A stretch of DNA of 64,000 nucleotides, taken from positions 13,264,286-13,328,285 of the forward strand of contig NC_135176.1 of NCBI RefSeq assembly GCF_041146795.1. The letters are read 5' to 3'. This document shows positions 48,576 through 59,300 of the stretch, one piece after another. The notes below the pieces were generated by a model, which was not told the origin of the DNA, made no database searches, and saw nothing but the letters and a program-made list of their open reading frames with translations. Within the stretch, counting starts at the first letter, position 1. Every line of letters starts with the position of its first letter. The position numbers and the translations under genes are program-made. The DNA is from Maylandia zebra (taxonomy: Eukaryota > Chordata > Actinopteri > Cichliformes > Cichlidae).

Positions 48576-49004
48576 CTAATACTCCTGTGACTGAGAGGAG
48601 GCCTTCTTTCCCGCTTTGCCGGAGCTCGGTGCAGACTGGCCGGTCTTCTTGGGCAGCAGGACGGCCTGGATGTTGGGCAGGACGCCTCCCTGTGCGATGG
48701 TCACGCCACCGAGGAGTTTGTTCAGCTCCTCGTCGTTGCGTACAGCTAGCTGGAGGTGGCGAGGGATGATACGAGTCTTCTTGTTGTCTCTGGCAGCATT
48801 GCCGGCCAACTCCAGGATCTCAGCGGTGAGGTACTCCAGGACCGCGGCCAGGTAAACTGGGGCCCCGGCGCCAACTCTTTCTGCGTAGTTTCCCTTGCGG
48901 AGAAGACGGTGGACACGGCCGACGGGGAACTGCAGACCGGCGCGAGAGCTGCGGGTCTTAGCCTTGGCACGTGCCTTTGCTCCAGTTTTACCTCTTCCAG
49001 ACAT
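48576..49004 (-). CDS. h2ax: Histone H2A.X
   Basis: A single intronless frame of 142 aa. The N-terminus [22 protein letters not shown], the fold with the acidic-patch and docking sequence ([41 protein letters not shown]) and full length match H2A. The C-terminus SQSQEY carries the H2A.X signature SQ-E-Y; the Ser of SQEY is the residue that ATM/ATR/DNA-PK kinases phosphorylate at DNA breaks (family knowledge). H2A.X is incorporated into nucleosomes genome-wide and acts in the DNA-damage response. An extra SQ lies just before the signature. The promoter and both 3'-end signals are annotated separately. No H2B partner is divergent from it, as expected for solitary H2AX genes. Near-certain identification. 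Confidence 0.97.
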   Translation of the reverse strand: MSGRGKTGAKARAKAKTRSSRAGLQFPVGRVHRLLRKGNYAERVGAGAPVYLAAVLEYLTAEILELAGNAARDNKKTRIIPRHLQLAVRNDEELNKLLGGVTIAQGGVLPNIQAVLLPKKTGQSAPSSGKAGKKASSQSQEY

Positions 49005-49085
49005 CGTTGGTTATTTAAATAGTTCTTCGGTATCGAACCACAGCAGTTGTTGGTTTGCTAGTGATGAAGACGAAATCGCAGCCTC

Positions 49086-49264
49086 TATATAAACCTCGCG
49101 CTTTGTCCCGCCCTAACCTGCCATTGGGTTTTGGAATAAAAGTGCTGTTATCTGATTGGCCCTGACAGAAACGTCGTGAGAGAAAATTAATTACTATTGG
49201 TGGATCTCTCCTGGTTTGTAAACAATCACGATGGGGTCTAAAAGGAAGACGCACGGTCGATTGG
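49086..49264 (-). promoter_or_regulatory. H2ax promoter: TATA box and four CCAAT boxes
   Basis: On the minus strand TTTATATAG lies at 49086-49093, about 80 bases before the ATG. Upstream, CCAAT occurs at 49123-49127, 49155-49159, 49196-49200 and 49260-49264. Clustered CCAAT boxes above a TATA element are the usual H2A promoter layout and point to NF-Y-dependent expression. A CCAAT in the opposite orientation lies near 49323. Confidence 0.85.
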
Positions 49265-49299
49265 CTGTTACTGTTACTGCTTTCTGTCAGTGGGTCAAA

Positions 49300-50560
49300 A
49301 GTAAAAAAGGAGGAGCCAGAAAGCCAATCGATTATCTTCCCTCCAACTTTAAATTTTTTGGCGCGCAGACCAGCTCTGCGGTAAAAGTTAAATGGAACAT
49401 TTAACCCCCTGATGTGTGTGTATTGGAAGCCAAGCTTCGTACGCGCTGACCAGTGCAAAAACCTGGACGAAGTATGACCACGTGGCAAATAACATCGAAG
49501 ATCTGTGTGCCAAAATGATTAAACTTTACACCAAAATATAAAGCTGTTTTTAACTAATAATTTAACTGAAGTTAAAAAAATACAACATTATTGTGTACCA
49601 ACAGGAAATGTTTCTAGATTTACTCATTGGTCAAATGTTCCCACCCGTCCATGCATGTAATAGTTATACATACACATTTATTTCGACTAGTGTGTCTACA
49701 TAAGTGAGTTTCAAGTAGACCTTTTTGTATTCCAATTGTAATACCTATTCAGAATTCCTTAAATATTTCCCCTAACAAGAATCTTATTAATAAATAAATA
49801 CATCTAATACTAAACAAAATCCAAATATTTTTAACAATAAAAACTAAACTGAAAACCAAACCGCTTCAAAAAGAAGCTACCCTTGAAAGAATAAAATGCT
49901 GTAAAGGGGCTCTCATCTTATGACCATCGGTATGGAGAGGCCTGCAAGACTTTGGAAAACTACAGGACACCATCCCCCACTGCATCCAAACAAAGACCTA
50001 TTGACCTGAGTGTCTTCTACTGCAGGTCTGAGAGGAAATGTGCTCTTCTCAAACTTAACAACAGCAGTCCCCATCTTTATCATCCTCAGATATTTAAACT
50101 AAGAACAGGTTTAATAGCCATACAGTATGTGAGTGCCTTACTCTGCACTATGTGTCCCGTGTATAGTTTGGTTTATATGCCATGCACGTATCTGGTCAGA
50201 CCTTTTTTAGCTAATCATACCTGGAACCACATTTCTTTTGTGCACTTTTTCAAGTAAATTTGATTTTGATGAAAACATATAACTGAGAGCCAGCAAGCAG
50301 CATTAGCAGACTAAGCAATTACTTGGGGCCCCCACGCTAGCAGGCAACCCCCACCCACCAAGACCGCATGAAATGTCACACAAGACAGGCTAATCGATGT
50401 ATATTTTGTGTGTGTGAAATATCAATAGTAATTGTAGAAGTGAAAGTTACATATTGTTATTAATATATTAGAAGACTGGTGCCTTAATGCCATTGGTTTA
50501 ATCATTTTCACTGTAAGAGCTGGGTAAGATACTAAACCCAAGTTGTTCTTCGATGTATTC
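49300..50560. other. Gene-free DNA upstream of h2ax
   Basis: No exon or terminal-repeat element was recognised. The piece 49,900-50,270 has repeat-like texture but I could not place it. Confidence 0.35.
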
Positions 50561-50564
50561 ACAT

Positions 50565-51162
50565 GTGTCTCCAAAAGTTTAAATTCTGTTCATCTGGACG
50601 TAGCGTTTTCAGTGGGAGAAACTTTTCATCACTCATCCAAGTGACTTCTTCAGTCTCAGCTAACTGAAGATTTCCCCAATCTTATAAACCAGGGGTGTCA
50701 AACTCAAATACACAGTGGGCCAAAATTCAAAAATGGAACGAAGTTGCGGGCTAACATTAATATTTATTGAAAAAAAAATCTTCCTCCAGATTTAAGAGTG
50801 AATCTTTTCTTATGGACTCAAATAAGTTTTGCTGGAAAACTGAATATGGAACAAGCAAAGCTTAATACTAAACAATATATATATTAGCTGTATAATACCG
50901 GTAGGCCAGCTCTAATAGTAATTTGGTATGGCTTCGCGGGCCAAATGTAATTAGGCTGCGGGCCAAATTTGGCAGAGTTTGACACCTATGTTATAAACAG
51001 TACATCTGCATAATGACTGAAACCAGCCCACTGAAGGAACAATGGGCTGTGAGGTCAGTTCCTTCATCATTATTATGCAAATTCTCATGACCATTGATCA
51101 ACAACCACTGATTAAAGCCCACTGATCAATGGCCATGGTTACCATTCACAAAGAGTTGGGGA
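50565..51162 (-). mobile_element. Penelope-like element tail, copy 1, interrupted by a MITE
   Basis: The flanks 50565..50689 and 50991..51162 read as one continuous sequence when the MITE and one target duplication are removed. The inner part (from 50991) is nearly identical to 53397..53568, which lies directly 3' of GIY-YIG coding remnants at 53615..53906. It is therefore the 3' tail of the same element in minus orientation. No coding part is present in this copy. Confidence 0.6.
50690..50990. mobile_element. 301-bp hAT-type MITE, copy 1
   Basis: Ends CAGGGGTGTCAAACTC and, reverse-complemented, CATAGGTGTCAAACTC. Perfect 8-bp duplications TTATAAAC flank it at 50682..50689 and 50991..50998, which is the hAT signature. 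No coding capacity. Confidence 0.85.
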
Positions 51163-51364
51163 TAACACAGGTATGTCTACTAGGAGGCTGAAGGGTAGCA
51201 CTATATATTTATAAACAATCAAAAACAACAATTTATTTCCAATTTGTATGGAATTTATTTCTGTAAACATGGTGTTTTAGGTTGGATTAAAGGACTGATG
51301 TGATGGTAAGGTGTCCGCTGCTCTGCTTTGAATATTGGTAGGCTTTTTTTTTTTTTTAATTTTC

Positions 51365-51545
51365 ACAAGAATTGCTACTTCCCCTAGAGTTTTGGCCACC
51401 CCAGCAATCAGAAGATTCCCTATGAGCAAGCATTTAGCGACAGTGGGAAGGAAAAACTCCCTTTAAAAAGGAAGAAACCTTCGACAGAACCAGCCTCAGG
51501 AAGGGACAGTCATCTGCCGCGACTGGTTGGGGTGGGGGGAGTGAA
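51365..51545 (-). repeat. Dispersed repeat (LINE-tail type), minus copy
   Basis: The minus strand reads GGTTTCTTCCTTTTTAAAGG and GAGTTTTTCCTTCCCACTGTCG, preceded by AACCAGTCGCGGCAGATGAC. This is a familiar teleost repeat, probably LINE-derived. A plus-strand copy lies at 59103..59245. Confidence 0.6.
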
Positions 51546-51657
51546 AATTTAAAAAAAAAAAAAAAAAAACAAAGTGATAATTATTGGAGCAGCTTAATTA
51601 ATATTTCCAGTGTAATTTGCTGTTAATATCCTTTTCCAACCCCAGTTTGTGTTTTTA

Positions 51658-52919
51658 TCACTTTTGTCCAGGGTGGAAGATGCCATGCTGGAGATTGACT
51701 CTGTATGGTTTTTCAGTGTTGATACTTGGGAACCTGTTGGAGAGGCCAGGGTTGAAAAAGGGATGCCGGAGAACCTGAGAGGGTGTTATCCGCTGGTGTG
51801 CATCCAAGGCCAACATCTCTTTAGTTAGGCTGACAAATAAGCGTTGGCCATCTTCTGGTCCTCGTCTAAACAGCATTATTTGTTCGAGGTCATCCAGACG
51901 TGTCAGTTTTATGTATCTTGTCTCCAAAGATTCATATCCTGTCTCGTATTTAAATTGTTGAGCGGTCTTAAATGTCCAGCGTTGTTGGTTGTAGTTGTAG
52001 TTGTCTTTTGTGAAATAGTCTTCAGTGTACACGCCAGGATCGAGAACATGATCTGGCGGCTGACCCTGAGTTTCTATGATGAATTTCAAAACTTCATAAT
52101 ATTTTTTCCAGGGTAGAGTGGCACCCCTGTACCAAGCTCCACAGCCACCAGCTCCAGAGACCACATGTCACTTGCTTCATTGTAAGGAAGGCCAAGCATA
52201 ACCTCAGGTGCACTATAACCAACTGTCCCCACACGGTCACCAGGCATCACTGCAGACGCAGGACATGCGAGGCCAAAGTCTATAAGTCTGACTTTGGCTG
52301 GAGACTCATAGCGATTTACAACCATGATGTTTCCAGGTTTGAGGTCAGCGTGCACTATTCCCACAGAACCCAGGTGGGACAGAGCATTTGTGAGTTGACC
52401 TAAAATTGGCCTGACTTCGCTTATGGGGAGACGCCGATTATTCGGGTCCTGTATGTAGTCCCACAGGCATTGGTCTAGGAGTTCAAATTTCAGGCAAACC
52501 CGCTCTCCGTCGTGGAAAAAGCCGTTCCATTGAACAATGTTGGCGGCATCTGGATCCAACCTTCTCAGCTGCTCCAGAATTAAAATTTCCAGTTTTGCCT
52601 GTTGCAGAATATCAGGGTCGTTCTTGTTCACCTTAATAGCCACAGCTCGGTTGGTTTTGGTATCACGGCATTTGGCTACAATACCAAAGCCCCCTTCTCC
52701 AAGGAAAGCCTCTACCTTGTAGTGGTTTCTCAAAATGCTCCCTTCAACTATTTCAAGCACATCTGAGCTGAAGGATGGGCTGGCTGACGTGTGGATGAAT
52801 ACTTGCTGAGAAAATTCAACCGAGTTTTGAAAACTGCAGTTGATTTTCTCTGATCTCTTGCATTTCAAGTTTGAAGGGTGCTGAAAGACCACAGGGTTTT
52901 GTGGTCTTTCAGCACTCAT
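51658..52919 (-). pseudogene. HIPK-like protein kinase, frameshifted
   Basis: The ATG at 52919 opens a kinase of the teleost HIPK-like expansion. Visible motifs are a glycine loop (LGEGGFGIVAKC), the VAIK lysine (AVAIKVNK), the helix-C region, the catalytic loop HADLKPGN (HAD in place of HRD, as in HIPK), DFG (LIDFGLACP) and APEVMLGLPYNEASDMWSLE. The frame stops at 52086. The next part of the kinase (FIIETQGQPPDHVLDPG to LRHPFFNP, ending at 51658) continues in another frame. The switch falls at a run of six A (52102-52107), where one base appears to be missing. Each part is otherwise open, so this is a recent pseudogene or an assembly error in a homopolymer. No intron was needed. Substrates are unknown. 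C-terminal to the kinase there is only a short tail, unlike full HIPK1-4. Confidence 0.75.
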
Positions 52920-52929
52920 GTCAATGCAA

Positions 52930-53078
52930 GGGGAACTCTTAGGGTTGAAAAAGGGATGCCGGAGAACCTCCGACGGTGTTATGCGCTGGTTTGCGTCCAA
53001 GGCCAACATCTGTTTAATTAAGCTTACAAACAAACGTTGGCCATTTTCAGGTCCTCTTCTAAACATCATTTTAGAAGA
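52930..53078 (-). pseudogene. C-terminal remnant of a second HIPK-like kinase copy
   Basis: The stretch encoding FRRGPENGQRLFVSLIKQ and ALDANQRITPSEVLRHPFFNP closely repeats the matching end of the neighbouring kinase (FRRGPEDGQRLFVSLTKE). It lies in frame and directly upstream of that kinase's ATG, so the two form one open frame. Everything N-terminal to this piece is missing; sequence identity stops close to the MITE at 53101. Confidence 0.8.
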
Positions 53079-53100
53079 CAAAATCAACAATGACTTATGG

Positions 53101-53396
53101 CAGGGGTGTCAAACTCAAATACACAGTGGGCCAAAATTCAAAACTGGAACAAAGTCACGGGCTAACATTAATATTTATTGAAAAAAAAAAATCTTCCTCC
53201 AGATATAAGAATGAATCTTTTCTTATGGACTCAAATAAGTTTTGCTGGAAAACTGAATATGGAACAAGCAAAGCTTAATACTAAACAATATATATATATT
53301 AGCTGTATAATACCAGTGGGCCAGCTCTAGTAGTAATTTGGTATGGCTTCGCGGGCCAAACGTAATTAGGCTGCGGGCCAGAGTTTGACACCTATG
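53101..53396. mobile_element. 296-bp hAT-type MITE, copy 2
   Basis: Near-identical to 50690..50990. Its right flank has TTATAAAC as in copy 1, but its left flank is CACTTATGG-like and lacks the duplication. It therefore did not insert here independently; it was carried in by duplication, with the break at its left tip. Confidence 0.8.
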
Positions 53397-53950
53397 TTAT
53401 AAACAGTACATCTGCATAATGACTGAAACCAGCCCACTGAAGGAACAATGGGCTGTGAGGTCAGTTCCTTCATCATTATTATGCAAATTCTCATGACCAT
53501 TGATCAACAACCACTGATTAAAGCCCACTGATCAATGGCCATGGTTACCATTCACAGAGAGTTGGGGAATGGCTGCAATTATAGCATTATACGGTGGTAA
53601 AAGATGTACCGTTAGGCCCCTCAATTCAGAGATGGTCTTTCTCTGTTCACGTAAATGGCCTCCTTGACTCCCCGCTCAAACCAGTGCTCCTTCCTGTCCA
53701 GGATGGTTACGTCCTCATCAATGAAAGAGGGTCCACTGGCCTGTAGGTGTAAATAGACTGCAGAGTCCTGGCCTGACCAGGTAGTTCTTCCGTGTTGTGC
53801 CATCCACATCGCCAGAGGTTGTTTGGCAATCTTCCTGGCACTTAACAGCGTACACTATGTTACTCTCTACACTATGTCGGGGAACCCAATCCTTGGGGTG
53901 GACCAATTTTTGGCGCAGCGTGTTTTAGGGTTTAAAAGCCACAGAAGTAA
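53397..53950 (-). mobile_element. Penelope-like element, GIY-YIG end and 3' tail, copy 2
   Basis: Minus-strand frames at 53615..53906 read like the GIY-YIG endonuclease end of fish Penelope-like elements: NIVYAVKCQEDCQ, then in another frame MAQHGRTTWSGQDSAVYLHL and HWFERGVKEAIYV. A frameshift separates them, so the copy is dead. The 3' tail runs to the MITE at 53396. Confidence 0.7.
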
Positions 53951-54042
53951 GTCCCCAAAAACTCTTGGGCCCCTTCTGGTGTTACTAGTCAGCGAAGACA
54001 ATGAAATGCAGGGAAGAGCCTCACGAAAGCAAACTTATTAGT

Positions 54043-54172
54043 TGTTAAGGAAAATGTTATAAAACACTTCTTCAGTAAAGACTCAGAGAAGAGAAACACA
54101 CAGAAGGGCAGCTCCCTACTGAGAGACTCGCGCTGAGCACTGCCCCGGTCTTTATTTTATACTCCATTGAAC

Positions 54173-54221
<49 letters not shown>

Positions 54222-54703
54222 TCCTGCTGATCAAAGGGTCATATAACATGAAGGTACAAAAGGTACATCCTTGGTCACAAAGAGGGCAGTCTCCCCCTCA
54301 CCCTAAATAACATGGTGAGGAAGTCCAGCAGTTCATCTATATGTAAAGAAGCACTTAAACTAAAACAGACATAGCTACGTTAATCCTACCGTAAAACAAT
54401 AAAACCAGGTACAAGCTCTCGCGTTCTCCCAGGACATGGGGGTGCATTCCTGAGGTGCACACCAAGCCTGCAGCCTGCTAGAGATCACACACAATTGATT
54501 ATATGCCTCTAAGTATACATGGTTGAATATTTCCTAATACAAATCACTACATGCAGTATTCTACCATATGCAAACTTATATCACTAAAAGATTACACTGA
54601 CTACTAAATACAATTTTCCATTGACATTAGTACATGTAAGTTAATTGCAGGTACAGAAAGTTATGTTCTTTTAATGTTACGCTGTAGCCCATGCGCCTTC
54701 ACA
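54043..54703 (-). mobile_element. LTR-like sequence (retroviral or Gypsy type)
   Basis: On the minus strand it starts TGTGAAGG and ends CCTTAACA (inverted ends with one mismatch). Toward the end it carries AGTATAAAATAAAG, which could serve as TATA box and polyadenylation signal, then an R/U5-like stretch. A (CA)n run on this strand expands the middle. No target duplication or primer-binding site was recognised, so it is a truncated or solo LTR candidate, not proven. Confidence 0.45.
54175..54220. repeat. (GT)n microsatellite
   Basis: About 22 uninterrupted GT units, inside the LTR-like sequence. Confidence 0.95.
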
Positions 54704-54796
54704 GACCTGCAAGTGCATCATAAAAAGGAACCTTTTATGGGTTATTGAAAATACAATGAACGAAGTCAGGTACAAAGATGATGCTTAAAAAATAAT

Positions 54797-54802
54797 TTAT
54801 TT
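54797..54802 (-). terminator. Candidate polyadenylation signal of c2cd2l
   Basis: AATAAA on the minus strand about 1.6 kb after the c2cd2l stop. The AT-rich interval 54,780-56,388 has no other gene and fits a long 3' UTR. Confidence 0.4.
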
Positions 54803-56388
54803 GCAATAAATTAAATATTTAAAATATAACAGAAGTCATCAATTTTGCAGCCACTTTTTGTTTCACAATACAGCCACAAATCTTTATTCATAACGTTTGC
54901 TTTATGTGCCTTTAGACGTTGAAGAGGCTTTGTTCTCTTCTTCAGCATTTCAAAATCCTTTTATTAAAAAAATTATAATTTCAAAAAACAACCATTTATT
55001 AAGTTTGGTTTTTCTGAAGTCTCATAGTTAATGCAGTCAGTTAAAAGATTATTTTCATGTTTTCAGACAAGACTCAATTGGCCCTAAAACCTATGTACAA
55101 CTTCACATACTGGATCTATTTGCCTTCAAAGTATGCAAATGCTTTCTTAAAACCTGTGGCTGCTAGTAGATTTCATTAAAACCCTGAGTACCGTATTTCA
55201 ACTCTAACCCACACCGAGTCCTCTTGCTTTGCCTGAGCGCAGCATTAGTGAACACTGAGACACACCAATCTCCTTTTTTAAATATAAACTGCAGAAATAT
55301 TTTAGCGTGACGTACATATATCTAAAAAATATTACATTATCATAACAATCCCAAATGTTCATACAGGAAATGCTTTGCTATATTAGTTCATTATTAGGAA
55401 CTAATCACATGGCAGCATTCTCTGCAAACGATTTCACCCGCAACCCTTTTGAGGCATTTAACACAACATGTCCTGCACAGTAATGATAGCTGTTACAACA
55501 ATGAATTCTGTAGAAGCACGAGAAGAGGCGAGCACGCCTGATCGCGTTGCTGTTTTCCCCCGACAGAAGACTGCGAGACTTTCAAAAGTCTAAAAATCAG
55601 CTTCTGGCTTGATAAATAAGGTGGCTGGTTAGATTTTCAAAAGCAAAGTGAAGATATGATACTTCAGAGAAAGCACCTTTGTCAAAGTAAAAGTACAATA
55701 TGATCTTTTCAGGTTTTTATATAAGATACAACATTTAACATTATTCTAAAACCAATGTCGAAGCAATCATGGATGGACATTATAGCTAGATCAAGACATT
55801 TTTTTTAAACTTACTTAAACTATGTGTTGAAAATTACATTTGTATGGAAAACACACCTTAATGTCTCTATATTATAGTGTAATGTAGCTATGATGATTAG
55901 TTGTAGGGGGTTCAAATAAATAGCACTTGTTTAATGAGTCCAACATATTAATAAATTACACTTTAACAACAAGCACATTTTTACATGTGCTGTTAAAAAA
56001 AATAAAAAGTCAAAAGTGCAACCAAGAGCATAGTGGCATTTTACATCATTAAAATGTTTTGGAGCGTTTTCACCACCAGTGCCAGTCCAACAATCCCAGA
56101 AGCGTGGAACATTTCTTTGTAGCTATTCCCATCTCCTCCACCGAGCAGCAGATTCCTCCTCAAATTTAACAACAATTCAGAGTCAGCGATGTGATTAAAT
56201 GAGACTTCTGTCCTGAAAGTGCAATAATTTCTATCCAGAGGGGAGCCCTCCCAGAGGTATCCTCCTTTAAAGCTGTGCAGTTGACAACCCACCTGGGGCG
56301 CTCAGCCTGTCAAAGACCGTGCTGACGTGTAGTGATAACAGAGAACGCTCTCAGGATGACTCGTGTCCATGTCTGCTGGCCTCGAGAA

Positions 56389-59300
56389 TTAGTTATCCAG
56401 TGCACTAGCTCCTCCATTGGCGGCCTTGCCTTTTGATTTGCCAGAAGAGCGGAAGGAGAAACGTTTGATGAGGCGCCGGGAGAAGCTGCCAGACTTTTTA
56501 CGGCTGATGTTTGGTGCGGCGGTGAAGTTATTGCCCAAGTTGGAGATGTCTTCGTGGGACTGGCTAAGGCAGGACTCTTTCTCTCGATGTCTTCTGCGGA
56601 AAAGCAGCTTCGTCCCGCTCTGCAAAAAGCCCACTGCAGGAAACACATCGTGGAGTTACTTCTAGTTTCACAAATGATTTCAATTATTTCACAACATACA
56701 TGACAAAAAATCCATGCATTTTTGCGACAGGCTGCTGATAACAAAGTGCCTGAAGACATCATCTAAAACTGGCTCTCTAAGTTCTCTGTCATGTGTAGAC
56801 ACAGCACTGACAAGAGTTTGGAGCCTTGTTTTTGCTTGAGCAATTCATAGGTCAGTGTAACGTAGCTTACCAAGCTAAAAGAAAAAAACATTCCTCTGAA
56901 AACAGTCAAGAACTGGACTGAAAATGAGTGAAGAAGCAGAAAACGTCCAAAGAAAACTTTGAAAGACCATCAGAAAGGTCGCATAACTATTGTTAAAAAG
57001 CACTTTGAAAATAAAGTCTGGCTCCTTGGAAGCAAAATATAAAGAAATGAGGGGTGGCTTAGTTTACTTATTACTGCTTCTCCCACTCCTCTGCCTCACC
57101 ATTCAAATTTAATTATATTGCATGAAAAAAATAAATTAAATTACAAACAAACACACGTTAGTTTGGCTTTGTAGATGCTGAAGTATGGCCTCTAGAGGGC
57201 AGCAGCAGTAGAGGAACTGACTGTGGTAAATCTGTGAATTGAACCTGAAGTCCTGATGTTACCTAAGGCTATGAAATATTTGTTTGCATATAAGATACAC
57301 TGTGCCGTTAATATATTAAAAAAAAAAAATAAGTGAGACATGAAAATTAAATCTAAAAGCAAAACGTCTTTGAGACTGAAAAAAATGTAAACCTGCTCAT
57401 GAAATTCTGCTTTAATGACAAAACAAGAAACATATTTGAATAATTTACAGAATATTTCAATAGCTGAATAATGTTTTTACAGTTACGCTTTTCTGCGAGA
57501 CGTTACTGAGAACTGGACCTGGATTCTTTACAGCACAGACTGCCTGCGTTACCTTTATGATCCTTGAGACTCCGGGTTTCCAAGGCACCAGTGGAGCCAG
57601 TATCTGATTCCACATCATCCACAGAAGGACGCTCTGATACGTCAGAGGGCGTGGTTTCATCTGGATCATGGTGACGCCCTGACCCGTAATGGTTGCCGTG
57701 CATGGCTGCGTCCATGGCTGCAGCGTAGCCACTTGATAATGCACTGTTATCTTCAGAGAGTGGAACCTGAAGCAGAGAAATAGATGTCACTACTGAAATT
57801 ACACGCCATTACATGTATATGACGATTAAATTCAAATATACACGATTATCAGCACACTTTCTTTTAGTGAGGTTGTCGAGCGCTCCTGACACGTTTTCAA
57901 AGATTCTCGGGCAAAAATCAGGTCAGAAGATTCTCATTCTTCTGTAAAGTGGTCCAGTGGGGGGGCTGTGGACTAAATTTAGATCACACTTATTCTGCCC
58001 GGCTCCTCGTTGTATTTTACAGTAGATTCCCAGTAGCAGTCGCAGCAGTTATTAAGGCTTACAGCTAATTTAATATAAAGACTGAAGGTTGGACTATTTC
58101 CTTTCAATCATTATACAGGTAACTGATAACCACAAAATCGCTGAAGTTTTCAAATCAAACTCAAAGCACGTGTCTAGAAAGATGGCGTTTTCACTCTCTG
58201 ACCTTTGACACACCCGAGATGATTAGCGTGCTCCTTTTCGTCGGTGTCTTCCGTGCTGCTCTGGACCCAGACTCTGTCAGCTGCCGTATGGCGGTTTCTG
58301 CAACAGGATCCAGGCCATTAGAGAGGCGGCTGCTCTCTGAGCAACAAAAAACACAAATATGTAAATCAGCACTATACTAGCAGACCACCATGTGCTATTT
58401 TTATTAAAATATATTGCTGAATTAACTGCTGTTGCACTACATATAAGTTTGTGCTTATCTTTTATCTGTTTTGTGTCAGCAATTAGCTTCCCGCTGCACC
58501 AAAAACAGCACGTAACTCCAGCCCGTGTGCGAGTTATGTGATGCTTTTGAAAAGGATTACCTGCACGGAGCGCACGATGCGTACTCAGAGTGCATTCCTC
58601 TCGACTCGTGTTACTCTGCTGCGTGTTGCTTATCCTACTTTGCATCTGTTATGTAAAACAAATCTGGTTTTCAGGGCAGAACTCACTGCTCGCGTTGGGG
58701 CTGCTGCTGCTTCTGCTATCAGGCAGCACGGTGGGTTTCTTCTCATTCACCTCCACTTTAGACGGAGAACGCAACGGGGAGTCACCTGAAAGGGAACGCT
58801 GCTATTTCATTTCTTATTATTGACACTACTAAAAAAAACTCATCAGGCACCTGCCCTGCCTGGTTTGGTGACATGCTTTGCTTTGTCAAACGCACCTGGA
58901 CTGCGATCGAGTTTAAGTCGGGACTGGACCGTCGTGACGGTGGTGACGATGGTTCCGTCTGGCATGATGGTTCGGTCCACGTCAACTTTCTTGGTGGGGG
59001 TGAGAGAGGAGCGAAGTAGCAGAGCTTTGTGGGCACTGCTAGGCTCCTGTGTTTCTTGGTACAACAGCTGGAAGAGGAAAAAAAAAAACAAAAAGTGTAC
59101 AAGCTGGAGGTTTCTTCCTGTTAAAAGGGAGTTCTTCCTTCCCACTGTCACATAGTGCTTGCTCAAAAACGACTGCCTGATTGTTGGTCTTATATAAAGC
59201 ACCTTAATCCAACTGTTGTTGTGCTTTGGCTCTATATATAAATTGGAAATTAAGTTATTAAGAAATGACAGAATTTGCCAAATGAAATGTTACCCCACAG

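Noticed and set aside
48587-49092. Plus-strand frames overlapping h2ax
   Set aside because: Antisense shadows of GC-rich histone coding sequence.
49015-49488. 157-codon minus-strand frame upstream of h2ax
   Set aside because: It covers the TATA and CCAAT promoter region, has no recognisable motif, and runs out of frame with the histone.
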